From assembly GCA_020746875.1 (NCBI GenBank), contig JAGTJL010000018.1, positions 62,001 to 126,000 on the forward strand: 64,000 nt of DNA. Direction: 5' to 3'. The stretch is from Rhexocercosporidium sp. MPI-PUGE-AT-0058 (taxonomy: Eukaryota > Ascomycota > Leotiomycetes > Helotiales). Of this stretch, positions 11,490-22,765 are shown in pieces. A model generated the notes under the pieces. The model searched no databases. It saw only the letters and a program-made list of their open reading frames with translations, and was not told the origin of the DNA. Position numbers and translations under genes: made by a program. How positions within the stretch are numbered: position 1 is the stretch's first letter; every line of letters starts with the position of its first letter.

Positions 11490-12560
11490 TACCAAAAACA
11501 GCCCTTATGATTTAAAAATGCGAAATAAACCTAATTTATATTATTTTGCTTTTAAATTTATATTATAACTTAATAAATAATAGCTAATCCCTTTACTGCA
11601 ATTACATCCTCTAATTTACAGGTTAATCTCCTAGTATACGGCCGGTAATTACGTGGATCTACTTAGTCCTAGAGCTTTTAAATCTCCCCTTTTAACGCCT
11701 TAAGAGAAGTCAGTACAAATGACAATTTCTTTAGCTCTTCTTTTATTCACTTCTAAACCTTCTCGATAACGTTTAAATCTAGCGAAAAAGGAGGCTAATT
11801 GAAACCGCGAATACTATACTCCAGCTTCGCTAGCCTCGCATGTCTTTTATGAACCTTTAAGCCGTCTTCTTAAAAGATATAATCGGTCCTTAAACGATTA
11901 AATAACAGGAAAACGATCAAGTAAAATACTTTATCTTTATACGGGCGAGAATTAACCCTTTTATAACCTTCCTCCTTCTCTAAAAATACTAAAAGCGACT
12001 TCTAATCTTAGCCGATTGCCTCTTAAATTATAACCGATACTCTTCTCGATCGATAAGTTAACTTAATATAATCTATATACTTTTGCTCGTTAACTCGTAA
12101 AAGGCCCTTTTAAAACTCGTCGAGGGATAAAAAGCAATAGATTTAATACCTAAATATTGTGATAGGGTTGACCTCAGGTGCCTAATTGTCATATGATCGG
12201 ACTGCCTCTCATTATATATAAAGGAGCCCTGATTCCAAGGCGTGCGCCCCTTTAGGGCTAACCAGGAGCAGCCGAATTATCAAAGGCATGCTTCCTAAGC
12301 TATTAATACAACGGCTGAAAAACAACCGGTTTATAATAGCAGCTATCCTCTATAACTTATTATCTTCCCGGCTAAGCATCCGATAATAAGTATAAATCTC
12401 GGTAAGATCTTTTTCTTTAAAATGCGCTCGCTACCTTATTTTCTTCAGCTAGTTCGTTGTCTTGTGCTTATTCAACCCTTCAGCTAAGACTTTCTGCAGC
12501 TCTTCTTACTGCTCCTTTTCGTACGCTTATTAATCTTTAATATCGTTAATTAACTAATAT
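11490..12560 (-). mobile_element. Second decayed Tc1/mariner transposase remnant
   Basis: AT-rich region whose minus-strand frames, interrupted by stops and shifts, resemble the C-terminal half of a Tc1/mariner transposase. The window near 11810-11740 reads PPFSLDLNVIEKV, matching the family's PPYSPDLNPIE-type motif, and is followed by KEELKKL. Near 11620-11580 the reading is compatible with the family's terminal AVI..KG segment. No terminal repeats were identified. The stretch 12160-12290 is GC-richer and unassigned. Confidence 0.5.
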
Positions 12561-12940
12561 TATAACCCTCGGTTTTTCTGCCCTTGCACCGAGGGTGCAG
12601 TTCTTTCGCCCTAATTTCCGTCGTCGAGTACATTACAAAGGTATTTCATCAGATTCATTTCTCTCTGGCACCGCACATCATTACCCTATCTCATTGCACA
12701 CGTCGCACTTCGCATATTCTATCAAAGGCGCAGGAGAGTACCTCTGACTGAGGAGACTCAACTCCACCTTCGACCTTTTGCGTAAATAGGCCAACCACTC
12801 TTCCCGACCAAAGTGAGTACAGGATGAGCCTCTCCGTCAAGCATACAGTTTGATATTACGTACACGACAGTTGCGTTCCTTATACTCACACTCTTTCCTC
12901 AACTTTCGCTGGGCAAGCTCTTAAGGACACCTATTACACA

Positions 12941-13663
12941 ATGGCCCCAGACTTAAACAAGCCGGTGAAGGAGGAGGGATGCTTTGCGGTGGCTTTCGAG
13001 AGAAAATACTATCATCGTGGCGATGTGTTTATAAAGAGAAGCCTCCGGCCGAGGGAATTCAGGACCAGGTATCATGGCCTTAATGTTCCACGTGCAGGGA
13101 AGGAAAGACTTTTGAATGAAGCGGCCTCGTTACGATATATTCACGAAATGACCAACATTCCAGTCCCTACTGTGTACTGCGATTTCGAGGACGACCAGGC
13201 GTCCTATCTTATCACGGAATATATCCAGGGCGTGAGCATGTCAGAACTCACGGAAGAACAAAAGGCACCGGTCTTCGAAGAAATTAATGAACACCTCACA
13301 ACCTTGCGAAACTTGAAATCCAGGAATATCGGCGGACCCTCTGGGATAGTGATCCCCCCATACCGAGTGACCTTGAACACAGAGAACGACGATTAGGCAT
13401 TGCAGCTGTCCGACCGGGATGAATATGTCTTCTGCCACAACGGTCTTTCCCAACAGAACATTATCGTCAACCTAGACACGCCCAAGATTAATGCAATCAT
13501 AGATTGGGAGTACTCTGGCTTTTATCATGACTTCTTCGAGGCACCCTTTTACACAAGGCTTGGTCCTTCTGCTGCTATACAAGGGGAGGTTGATGACACC
13601 CCTAAGCTGCTGGAATTTCTCAATTCACGTCAGCGCATAGGGAAGGCCATTTTGATAGATTAA
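12941..13663 (+). pseudogene. Aminoglycoside-phosphotransferase-like kinase, nonsense-broken
   Basis: One frame of 241 codons with a single internal TAG at 13394-13396. The N-terminal part (12941-13393) has the APH/choline-kinase-like small lobe: FIKRSLR with its likely ATP-binding lysine, then the NEAASLRYI helix and IPVPTVYCDFED. The part after the stop has the nucleotide-binding lobe, CHNGLSQQNIIV and IDWEYSGFY, ending at TAA 13661-13663. In this family the loop reads HxDxxxxN. Here the aspartate is replaced by Gly while the Asn remains; IIDWE keeps the metal-binding Asp. The protein thus carries two defects: a premature stop at codon 152 and loss of the catalytic base. TGG or CAG to TAG by one transition would explain the stop; family members commonly have Trp near here. 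A three-codon-short readthrough product cannot be excluded but would lack the catalytic Asp. Confidence 0.75.
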
Positions 13664-15153
13664 TGCTTCATTTCAGTAACATGTCGCATGTTTAGGCTGC
13701 ACCTAGTCTGGTGGTCAACGGAACCTTACTTAATGAATGGCCATCTAGGAAGGATCTTAGTAGATTAAACTAGTACAGCACAGTTCCATTTCGCTTTCAG
13801 CCGCGACCGGGAAAGAGGATATAGAGAACCAAGTTTATGGTACGCTAATAGTGATTCGTTTAAAATGAACGTACAGTTGACTTCGATATCCACCCTTCAC
13901 ATACCATCGATTCAAGCCCGCCGATGAGCATCAAAAAGAGACAGACAAATATCAACTTCCCAAGAGATATCGCGTCAGAACCAAACCTGCCCCACGACTT
14001 ATCCAGACACGTCTTCTTTTGTCAGCCTTTAATGGACATGGAAGGTGCTGTGGCCCGTAACGACTTTATTGGCGAAGAACCAAGACAAAACTGCCCCACT
14101 CAGCGTAAGTCATAGCACTGGGAATTGATTGTATTAGGTTACCTAATGAGGATTCTGGCTATATGAAAGGCATTTAGTTTGCGTGCTGGATACCTTAGTG
14201 CCGCAATTCTTGCAGGGGCTAATGGTGGAAGGCATGATGACCCGTAGGTTTATTGTGTATTTAAGTCTGTGACGTGATCGGGAGAAGTTTGGAAGGCGGC
14301 AGGATTTGTTTAGAAGTATGGACTGGAACCTTATATGTGGGTATTATGGATTAATTTTCCCATTCTAGTGTCCTATATGGGGTTAGTAAGCTTGCTGCTC
14401 TTGCTCAGGCGCCAATCACCCTTGGCTCACCCTCGGCTCACCCTCGGCTCAAGCGACTCGCCCGAGGAAGATTTACGACAATATCACCTGTTTTGGCTTC
14501 TCGCTTTTTAGCCAACCACACTTTATTTTACCTCTGTTTTTTCTTACTTTTGTCAAGTTTTGACGAGATATTTAAGGAGCCCAAATAAGTTCCCAAGGAA
14601 CCCAAAGTGGACACTTTCCAAAAACATACCCAGTGCTTTGCTTACATTGTAGGTTAGCTCAACATGGAGTTAAGAGCGAACATCCAAAATATGTTGTTGT
14701 GGAATGGCGGCGTAGAAGTAAGTTCCTGGCTACACCGCATCAGGCAGAGGGCAAGCTAAATTTAGGAACGGAGTTGTCGACGCTTCAACACCAGCACGCT
14801 TTTACCGGGAGCGCAACTCCCTTCTCTTTCACTCAGTTTGCTTGCCTATTTTCGATGGCTACCGTCTCAGAATTTGGCAAAATCAGAATGATGGTCTCAG
14901 TACCTTTCGCAGCCTTTTTTAATCTACATGCGTGGATCTAAACATCGTAGCCTCTTCTGTTGCAGTACACACTCTGCTTTCCGTGACAACCGCGCTCCAC
15001 CGCACCAACTCAATATCATCGTCTCCTTCACTCAATATCAGCTCTACTCCTCTTCGAAGAATTTACGAATACATCCCACAAGACGCAGAACTTTCTAGCT
15101 TAACCTAATACCTCACATTCTTCTCGCTGATTTCATATTCCCTATCACTCTGT
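13664..15153. other. Intergenic, no gene recognised
   Basis: Normal-GC sequence. Short ORFs at 13924-14115 and 14633-14941 lack family features. A small triplicated motif (GGCTCACCCTC-like) sits at about 14421-14450. Confidence 0.5.
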
Positions 15154-15402
15154 TTAGGATTGCTGCTGCCCATTAGCTACACTACCATTTTCCGCCATGA
15201 CTGATCCTACGCCGTGCTCAACAGCGCTCTCCGTCCAGTTCGGATCAAATTGAAAGGAAGCGATTGCATTCCAAGGTTGTCGAGACGGCACTTCTTGCAA
15301 CCATCTCGCTATTGGTGTTTGATCGAGTGGACGATCGGCTGGAACGTTCTGCTTGGAAGTCCTCTCCGGTTTTTGTTCCTGTTGTTTCTTTTCAGTTTTC
15401 AT
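15154..15402 (-). CDS. Small ORF, 82 codons, uncertain
   Basis: Minus-strand frame with a Lys/Gln-rich start followed by a more protein-like stretch (ARWLQEVPSR, FDPNWTESAV). The frame stays open upstream of the ATG as far as a plausible intron (donor GTAAGT near 15483, acceptor TAG near 15438). It then meets a stop with no ATG, so the intron could be in a 5' UTR or the gene could be a fragment. No family is recognised. Confidence 0.25.
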   Translation of the reverse strand: MKTEKKQQEQKPERTSKQNVPADRPLDQTPIARWLQEVPSRQPWNAIASFQFDPNWTESAVEHGVGSVMAENGSVANGQQQS

Positions 15403-15441
15403 CGTTTCAGTCCGCTTGAATCCTCTGAACCTAGATGTTAA

Positions 15442-16482
15442 GTCTGTTTGATATCACGTAGGTTTTTTTGAGCGTACTTACATTTGGTAATCCGATGACT
15501 CGACTCAGATGGAGGGATCAATCGGATTTGGCAATGAGCCAGAAAAACTACGATTCGGATTAGTCCATGTCAAGCTTGACTAGTTGTCAAAAAGATCCTT
15601 ACATAAATCCCAGAATGAGGGAAGAGATAGTTCAATGACGACTTGTATTGAACAAGCACAGATCAGTAACTTGAATTTGTGTAGGCGCAGGATTTTCACG
15701 GCCGAAGGAGCGATCTCCTCTCTTATCGAGGTTGACTGAAGCTATCGATTTCGTTTCTCTGGTTTCCTGCTCTCTTGGTTACGTTCTGTGGGAATTCCAG
15801 TGGACTTCGGTGTGCTTTTATCTTCCCCCATGATGGAGCAGGTTAAGCAGCCCGAGTACTACTGCTTTTCATCGAACAAGCGACTAGCGATCATTGGCCG
15901 CCCAGAGTACAATCCGAGACTCTGTAGTTCTTCCTAAAGTTCGGTTGCTGTATTTTTCGAAGGCTGCCAGTAAGATTCCGGTCCCTAATCCCACCAGCTC
16001 CCCACCTCATTGACTTCGAGTGTGCGACCAACGATCACGAGAAATTCAGGTATATTCATTAGGGCCACCAATTGAACACTGAATGGGTACCTACCTTTTC
16101 GAAGGGTCTCAATCTTACATGACATGCCACCTGCTTCCCATAGGGCCTCCAATCGCAACCGACTTTTACGAGAATCAAGAAATTAAACTGTCCAATACCA
16201 ACAAGGGGCGTGGAACGGCCACACCTACAAATAAATGATTTATGTTTGCCTCTCCAGAGGGCCACCAATCAACGTGTTTGAGGCGCAGTTTCGGCTCTGC
16301 GTTGCAGCAGCACGTTAGAACTTTGCGACCGTATGGTTTCTCACCCAAAGATGCTGTAATTGGAAAACCAAAAGTGACACACATGTGGTTGCAAAGATTT
16401 CCTGATTTCATCCAACCAAATCAAAGAGATCTCAAGAGAGGAATCAGATTGTTTGTTGGAAAGCCCGTGATAACGACTTGTT
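15442..16482. other. Intergenic, no gene recognised
   Basis: No supported gene. Several overlapping short ORFs on both strands at 16059-16547 are shadows or chance. The 3' end of the ankyrin gene lies at its right edge. Confidence 0.45.
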
Positions 16483-18266
16483 CTAACATTCATCAGCGTC
16501 AGCAGCAACAAGCTTCTCCACAATCGCTCCGTGGCCCATTTTTCTAGCTAATTGTAGGCCAGTCCATCCGAAACGACCAGACGTAAGACCAAGATTGGCA
16601 CCAGCAGATATAAGCTTCTCAACCATTGCTCCGTCGCCCTTCTGTACCGCCAAAAAAAGGGGTGTGATAGGATAATGGCCAACAGCGAGATTGACGTCGG
16701 CACCAGCAGCTATAAGCTCTTCCACAATCGCTCCATGATGCCCGGATACAGCTGCCTGTAAGGCAGTCATTGTGTCAATACCAGACGTAAGATCAAGATT
16801 GGCACCAGCAGATATAAGCTTCTTAACCATTGGTCCGTCGCCCTTCTGTACCGCCAAAAAAAGGGGTGTTTCATTATAATGGCCAGAAGCGAGATTGACG
16901 TCGGCACCAGCAGCTATAAGCTCTTCCACAATCGCTCCATGATGCCTGGATACAGCTGCCTGTAGGGCAGTTCTCGAACTTGAATATCGAGTCTCCACCA
17001 AGTTGACGTTGCCACCAGCAGCTATAAGATGTACTACAGCTGCTTTAGAGCCACCAGCTGCAGCCATGGTCAAGGCAGTATTGTTTTTAAAACTGAGGAG
17101 ATTGACATCAGCACCAGCAGCTGTAAGTCTTTCCATAAGCGTTTGATGTCTCCGGGCTACAGCATGTTGTAGGGCAGTCATTCTATAGAAGCCAGGAGAA
17201 AAATTAGGGTCGGCACCAGCAGCCAAAAGCACGGCTACTACACCTCCGTAGCCACCATTTGCAGCAGCTTCTAATGCTGTCTTATAATTCCAACGCAACT
17301 CATTGGAAGTATTTGATAGAGTTGGTCTACCGAGGGTGGAAGCGCCTGCAGCCAGTAGCAATGCCACCACAGCACTGTGTCCACGTGAAGCAGCCCAGTA
17401 TAGTGCTGTCTTCTTGTCATTGTCCAAGATATCCAGGTTTGCGTTACGCTTCACTAGTAGGTCTACTAGTAGGCACACGGCGCGTTCATGACCGGCACTA
17501 GAAAAGTCATGCAGCGGTGTGCTACCATTCTTATTTCTCTACGTAATGCAAGCTCCGGCACCATGCTGTATAAGAATCTGGACAATGGCTTCATCCCCGG
17601 ACATAACTGCGTGGTAGAAGGCTGTCTTGTTGTCCTTGTCCTTGGCCTCGATATCGATATCCTTGCTCAATAGCACTCGGATCATCTCTAGATTCCCATT
17701 CATAGCCGCAAGATGCAGCGATGTCTGCCCCGTGTCATTTCTCTGCGTAATGTCTGCCCCGTTGAGTAGCAGTAGCATCACTATTGAAATATTGCCAGTC
17801 CTCACAGCTTTCATGAGGCTTAGACCTCTTGTTGAAGTCTTCTGTTCTTTCAAGGACTTCTTGTAGACCATCTGAACTTCGCTCTGCATGTCCTCCTCGC
17901 CCGTGGTATCTATTGTCTCATGCACCTTGTGCATATGTCTCAGGAGATTGTCCCTTCGCGAGAAAGCTTTGATCTGGCAATCCGGCCATTTGCAGTAGAA
18001 CTTTGTGTCGACCCGCCCGTGTTGAACCCCGTGCCGATCAAGATCGCTTCTTAGAGCAAAATTTGCTGAGCAATGATCACAAACGTGTGGTTTCGTGTGG
18101 GTTTTCATATGGCGACTGCAAAAAGAAGTGTTAGTCTAGGTAACAAGATCAAAATGAATCCGGGGCAATACTTGTACTCTCCGCGTGTATCAAAATATTT
18201 TGAGCATGCCGAAATTTCGCAGGGGATTAGCCCTCTGATTCGAGTGTGTTTCTGTAGACTTGCCAT
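16483..18266 (-). pseudogene. C2H2 zinc-finger / ankyrin-repeat protein with one in-frame TAG
   Basis: Exons 18172-18266 and 16483-18115, joined over a 56-nt intron. Splicing creates the first finger: C16-x4-C21 in exon 1 and H34-x3-H38 across the junction. Two more C2H2-like fingers follow (CDHCSANF... and CKWPDCQIKAF...), then ankyrin repeats (GQTSLHLAAMNGNLEMI, KTALYWAASRGH and others) to the end at 16483. The frame runs for 575 codons except for TAG at 17539-17541 (codon 224), in the context ACIT-stop-RNKNG. An upstream repeat reads DITQRND at the same place, so CAG to TAG is the simplest origin. The truncated product would keep the fingers and about three repeats. The last repeats include a recent 204-bp duplication. 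The fingers suggest a nuclear regulator; ankyrins bind proteins. The target is unknown. A functional split or readthrough gene remains possible. Confidence 0.75.
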
Positions 18267-18965
18267 GGTGTCTGGTGAATCAAGATTCTGTATCCAAGGG
18301 TGTCCATATGAATGCGGACGTGGGGAATGGCAATTCAAATGTTTCCGGCCACCAGCAAAGAGTAGACTAATTGAAGCCAACAAGACTCGGAGATCGTGGA
18401 GTTCGCAAGGAAATGAGAAGAGTTGACCCAAGCAAACTTATTTTGATCTGTGAGCGGGTGATTGGTGCTAGCAACAGTTCTTGGCTTGAGCTCTGAAGGG
18501 TGGCGCAAAGTCGGTAAGTATCAGGGTAGTAGGAGGTAAAAACGAGCAAGATATGAGTTCAAGCAATCGTTAAGAAATTGCGCAGGTTGAGGTCGCGACC
18601 ATTCGAAATCTCAGTATCGTGAAGACAAGGGCCATCGATTGGTGCCCAATGCCGGAGGGCTGGGCGTAATGACGCATGCATGGGACCATTAGTACCGCAT
18701 ACAAAAGCTCGCCCCGAATTCTCTCCGTATTATATGAAACCATTCACTTCCCGAAATTATTGCCTGCCCCCAACCGCACAATTGCAGCCCAAGATCAGTT
18801 CGCGCTTTTCTGGATCGGTTCTCCTTTCGGACTACCTTCGACCGTTTACTCCGTATCTCACCCAAAATCAGGCCGCACTTTTGTTGATTGGCCGCCCCTT
18901 CCAGCCGCCTCGACTAGACCGCCTTTCAGTCCTCTCGCCCTTATTCGTCGCCCCCTTTGGACACT
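18267..18965. promoter_or_regulatory. Divergent promoter region between two C2H2 genes
   Basis: About 700 bp between the start of the minus-strand C2H2/ankyrin gene and the plus-strand C2H2 gene, so a shared bidirectional promoter is possible. Pyrimidine-rich DNA (TTCCC, CCGCCTC tracts) precedes the plus-strand start at 18880-18960. No specific operator was recognised. Confidence 0.4.
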
Positions 18966-20223
18966 ATGACGACCAACAATCACAACGACCACAACAACCA
19001 CGTGGATCTTTCCGAACGGCTGACTGCATGTGGCAACACTTGCCCTCCGGATCGGGAGACCTTGACGACATTTGACCACATGCTATTCTGCAATGGCAGT
19101 TGCGGTATCACGTGAGTTTTTTTTTTTTTACTAATGCAAGTATGCCTCCGCCAGGTCAAGCGAAAGGGAAAGAACAGATCAGCATGTCACTACCGGGCCA
19201 CGGGACTTGCAACCAGTCAATCGCAGACATCGACAGCAAGATGTGCACGTTAGGAAAGGATGGATTGATCAAAGGAATCTTGACGATTTCTTCGGATCTC
19301 CTGTTCAAGGTCCAGCTTCTCAAGAGGAGCTTGCTCAGAGCTCAAGTCATGTGACACAAGGCTCTGATCAATTTTACACCGCCGCTGGGAACCTGGTCGA
19401 CTACTCTTCCGACTATCCTACCGTAATCGCAAATAGCCGTCTTGATTCAACCCTCCCGCTCTCTGATTATGGTGTTGGTAATGCCATTGACGTCGTGCCT
19501 GATGGCTTTGTCTGGTTTGCGCCATATGCTCTCCGGGATGGTTTGAGTGCCATAGGTTCTCAAGATATTACGACGGGCTCTAATCAATGGCTCCCTTCCA
19601 CTACTCCTGGTATGCTAAATGGCTTGGATGTTCTGGGAGCCACGAATCTTCAAGGGACTATGGCAAGCTGCAATCAATGGTCTCCTTCCCCCGCTACCAG
19701 CATGCTGGATAACTCTACCTATTTCACTTCACAAGCTCCCCGGGATAGCCAAATGGTCATTGATCCTCAAGTTACGAGCTTCAATCAATGGCATCCTTCC
19801 GCCGCTACCAGTATGCTGGATGAATCTACCTATTTCGCTTCATATGCTCCACTGGATGATTCAACAGCTATTAATGCTCAAAAGACGTCGACACGCTTCG
19901 ATCAGACAGGTACTGACAAGATTTCTGCCCGAGAATTACCCACGACGCATGCTACCGGCACATTCACTGCTCCTTTGGCGGCTCTTCCCATTCCCAAGTT
20001 GGAGACACCTCGACTTCACAGTGTCAATACCAAAGCGCATACTTGCGACTACGCTGGATGTGGAAAAGCATTCACCCGTCTGCGCGATCTCACTCGACAT
20101 GGAAACCTGCATGGTGACCCTCAGTACCGGTGCATTGTTGGGTGCGATCGTCATACTAGGGGCTTTTTCCGCCCTGAACACCTTCGTAAACATCAGCGGG
20201 CAATACACGGAATGGACGTTTGA
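18966..20223 (+). CDS. C2H2 zinc-finger protein, probable transcription factor
   Basis: Exons 18966-19111 and 19155-20223 (43-nt intron, GTGAGT ... ACTAATG ... CCAG), 404 residues. The ATG at 18966 gives a frame through exon 1 that continues cleanly into the long ORF. The N-terminus is Asn/His-rich with a small Cys cluster. The middle is Ser/Thr/Asp-rich, with three imperfect tandem copies of about 38 residues sharing NQW.PS..T.ML (starting near 19583, 19673 and 19784). The C-terminus holds two fingers: C-x4-C-x12-H-x3-H (CDYAGCGKAF ... H) and CIVGCDRHTRGFFRPEHLRKH..... This layout, terminal fingers plus acidic/Ser-rich repeats, fits a DNA-binding regulator in the nucleus. Targets are unknown. 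It is convergent with the histone-like gene. Confidence 0.8.
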
Positions 20224-21293
20224 GGGCGGAAAAATCAGTGGAGGTACATAAGAGGTGAAGCTTAACAGGGAAGTTGTGTTGCAGACTGGTTAACGAAACG
20301 TTGGGGGGAAGGAGGAAATTGGCGCGAATGAGTAAAAGTTATTGTTGTTTGCCTCTCTTGTTTCCTGAAACTCCTTCATTTTCTGTTTAGTTTGACTTTC
20401 GATGCAGTGCAATATGGATAGGGCGAAGTTCTACTTATTTTGTCTTCTTGTTCCGTTGGACATTCGTTGCTTTTCTTTCCCATATGCTCTGGACCGACGA
20501 CGCAGGGTGATATGAACGTGACCACGATAAAATTTCTGTATTTCTTAGTAGCTAGTATCTCAATCATGCTGTAACGACATTACAATCCCAGCATCAAAGC
20601 ACGACGCTCGTTTTCTCATCTTATCAAGTAAATCAACGACATGATATTATATGAAATCATCTAAGCAGGGTTTGTCCCAATTTCTCTCCTTAAACCTGAA
20701 CGTGAACAGTGAAATTAGGCCATAAACCGAAAGCAAGATATTAAGTCGATGTTGAAGAAATCTTGGGGAGTAATGCTCATGTTGGAGCTCGAATATTAGA
20801 GACAGGGTTGTCTAAGCGAGATTTTGGCATAATACAGTAGCTTCCTGGGGCTAATATACCCCAAATAGGCATCGTCTTTTATTGATTTTCTGTAAACGGC
20901 CTCTATGACGTTTATATCTTCTTGATCAGTTGTATGTCTCGAATTATATATCGATATATTATCCAATTCTGCCAGACTACTGTCCTGTTTGAGGCTTCAT
21001 GGGTCCACGTGATTTGGGTTGGGTACCGAATTAAAACCTAATTTAAAATCCAAGAAAATTATATTATTTGATTTAATAAGAGCTTAAAATGTGAATATTT
21101 AAAATTTATCATAAAGAACAAAACAGAAAATAATACTTGAGTTTGATCTAGAAATAGAAGTAAAGACTTCGATTTTTTTACTAATAAATTTACTAATCAC
21201 GAAACAGAAGTGAAGAAACGAATGTGGCGTTGATTTTTGTCTGAAGCAGATTTCTTGAATAGTACTAATACACATTAAAGCCATAAGGGCTTT
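20224..21293. other. Convergent intergenic region
   Basis: Lies between the 3' ends of the C2H2 gene and the H3-like gene. No gene. AT content rises from about 21040. TTTACTAAT-like words near 21175-21200 echo those in the introns of the neighbouring H3-like gene. Confidence 0.5.
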
Positions 21294-22765
21294 TTAGGAG
21301 TTGCTAGAACTGCCGTTTTTAGCAGCATCAACATTTGCCTGATGGACCTCAGAAGGCCTAGGCTTACGACGAAGACGTCCTGATGTGATATCTTCTTGTC
21401 TTTGACGAATAGTACCAATAGCTCGACCCATGCCTCCTAGCTGTTGAGAATCATATTGACTTTGGCCACCAGTTAATACATCTCCTCCCAGCTCAAGGTA
21501 AGCCCCTGGAGTACCAAGCATAAAGGCGATTCTTTTGACGAGAGCACTATCTTTGGCTTGAATAGTGACTCGCTTGCTATGAATAGCTGCGAGATTTGTC
21601 ACTTATTTGGATTAGTAAATAAACTAGTAAATGATGAGGAGCATTTACTTTCAAAATGGCGGACAAGAAAGGACTCTGCAGACTCTTGTAAAGCTCGAAT
21701 TGCGGAGCCTTTGAATCTCACATCTTCCATGAAACGACGAGCAATCTCATGTATAAGACTTTGGAAGGGCAAGGCTGGGATTAAGAGGTCGACAGATCCT
21801 TGAAGCTTTCTGGTCTCTCGAAGTGCACGGTCTAAAAATATTAGTAAATATTTACTAATTTTTTTTACTAATTAACTTACAACCAGATCTAACTCTTGCC
21901 CTTTGAGGTTGAATGCTAGTGTTGCTTTTAGTAGCAGATTTTGTAGCAATTGACTTGCGAGGTGCTTTGGATGCTAGTTTGCCTTTCGTAATTGTCTTTT
22001 GACCACCACCACCACGAAGCCTAGCATCTGAAGAATATGGCCGGAGTGGATTAGGAGGGAGTTGAGCTTTCAAAGGTGTTTTTTTGGCAAACTTTTTTTG
22101 CGAAATCCAAGCTGGACGGACTGACGCTTTCGTGAACTATTAGTATATATATGAAGTAGAGATTCGATTACTTACACTCAGCCTGCGCCTCTTGTTCTGA
22201 ATTTTTACTATCATCTTCAGATCCCGAATTTCCTTCAATTTCTACATCATTTGAGTTTGATCTAAAAGTTGAAAAAAAATTAGTCAAAAAATTAGTCAAA
22301 AAATTAGTAAATCAGAAGCACATACCTATCACGACCACGCATCAATCCACCAGTAGAATCAGTACCCTCTCCAAAAACATCGTGACCATTTTGAAGAGAA
22401 GCAATCAACGATCTTGAGGAAGTATTCTTTGTAAGGCCACCTGAGACGTCGAATGCAGATTCTGTATTCTTATCGTCACTGCTGTAGCTATTTTCGCGGG
22501 CCATCCTCTCGATTTCAGCTTCATTTCTTTCTTCTAGGCACACTTATTAGCTTGATGATATAAAAGATACATGATATACTATTACTTACCGCGACGACGA
22601 CGTTTAGCTGGCTGTTCATTATCAGAAGACTCATTATTTTCGGTTTCACTTTCATAAGTGGGACCATCGGAATCCTCTTCCATTGGAGTCGGCGATGAGA
22701 GTGCAGGAGGCCTATTGCAAAGATCAGTAAATAAATTAGCAAAGAATCAGTCTTGACGCTTACAT
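21294..22765 (-). CDS. Divergent histone H3 variant with long N- and C-terminal extensions
   Basis: Seven exons on the minus strand: 22764-22765, 22590-22711, 22326-22542, 22176-22261, 21881-22120, 21649-21831 and 21294-21601; 385 residues. Every junction is GT-AG with matching phase. Residues 1-142 are acidic and Ser/Glu-rich with a basic RRRR patch (38-41). Residues 184-222 resemble the H3 tail: SKAPRKSIATKSATKS aligns with GGKAPRKQLATKAARKS, keeping the equivalents of K14, K18, K23, K27 and S28 but not K9. Residues 223-312 match the H3 histone fold in order: ALRETRKLQ (alpha-N), LPFQSLIHEIA (alpha-1), DVRFKGSAIRALQES (loop 1/alpha-2), TNLAAIHSKRVTI (loop 2), then a divergent alpha-3. About 70 extra residues follow. 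Canonical H3 is about 136 aa. Loop 1 has no CENP-A-type insertion. A chromatin role is inferred. The start codon appears split by the first intron (AT|G); the next in-frame ATG is codon 11. Confidence 0.88.

Noticed and set aside
19619..20251. 210-codon plus-strand ORF overlapping the C2H2 gene
   Set aside because: Shadow frame; the zinc fingers and repeats are in the other frame.
21294..22765. H3-like gene as the centromeric CENP-A
   Set aside because: Loop 1 has no extra residues and the canonical H3 tail is recognisable. CENP-A usually has neither property. Kept open only as a phylogenetic test.
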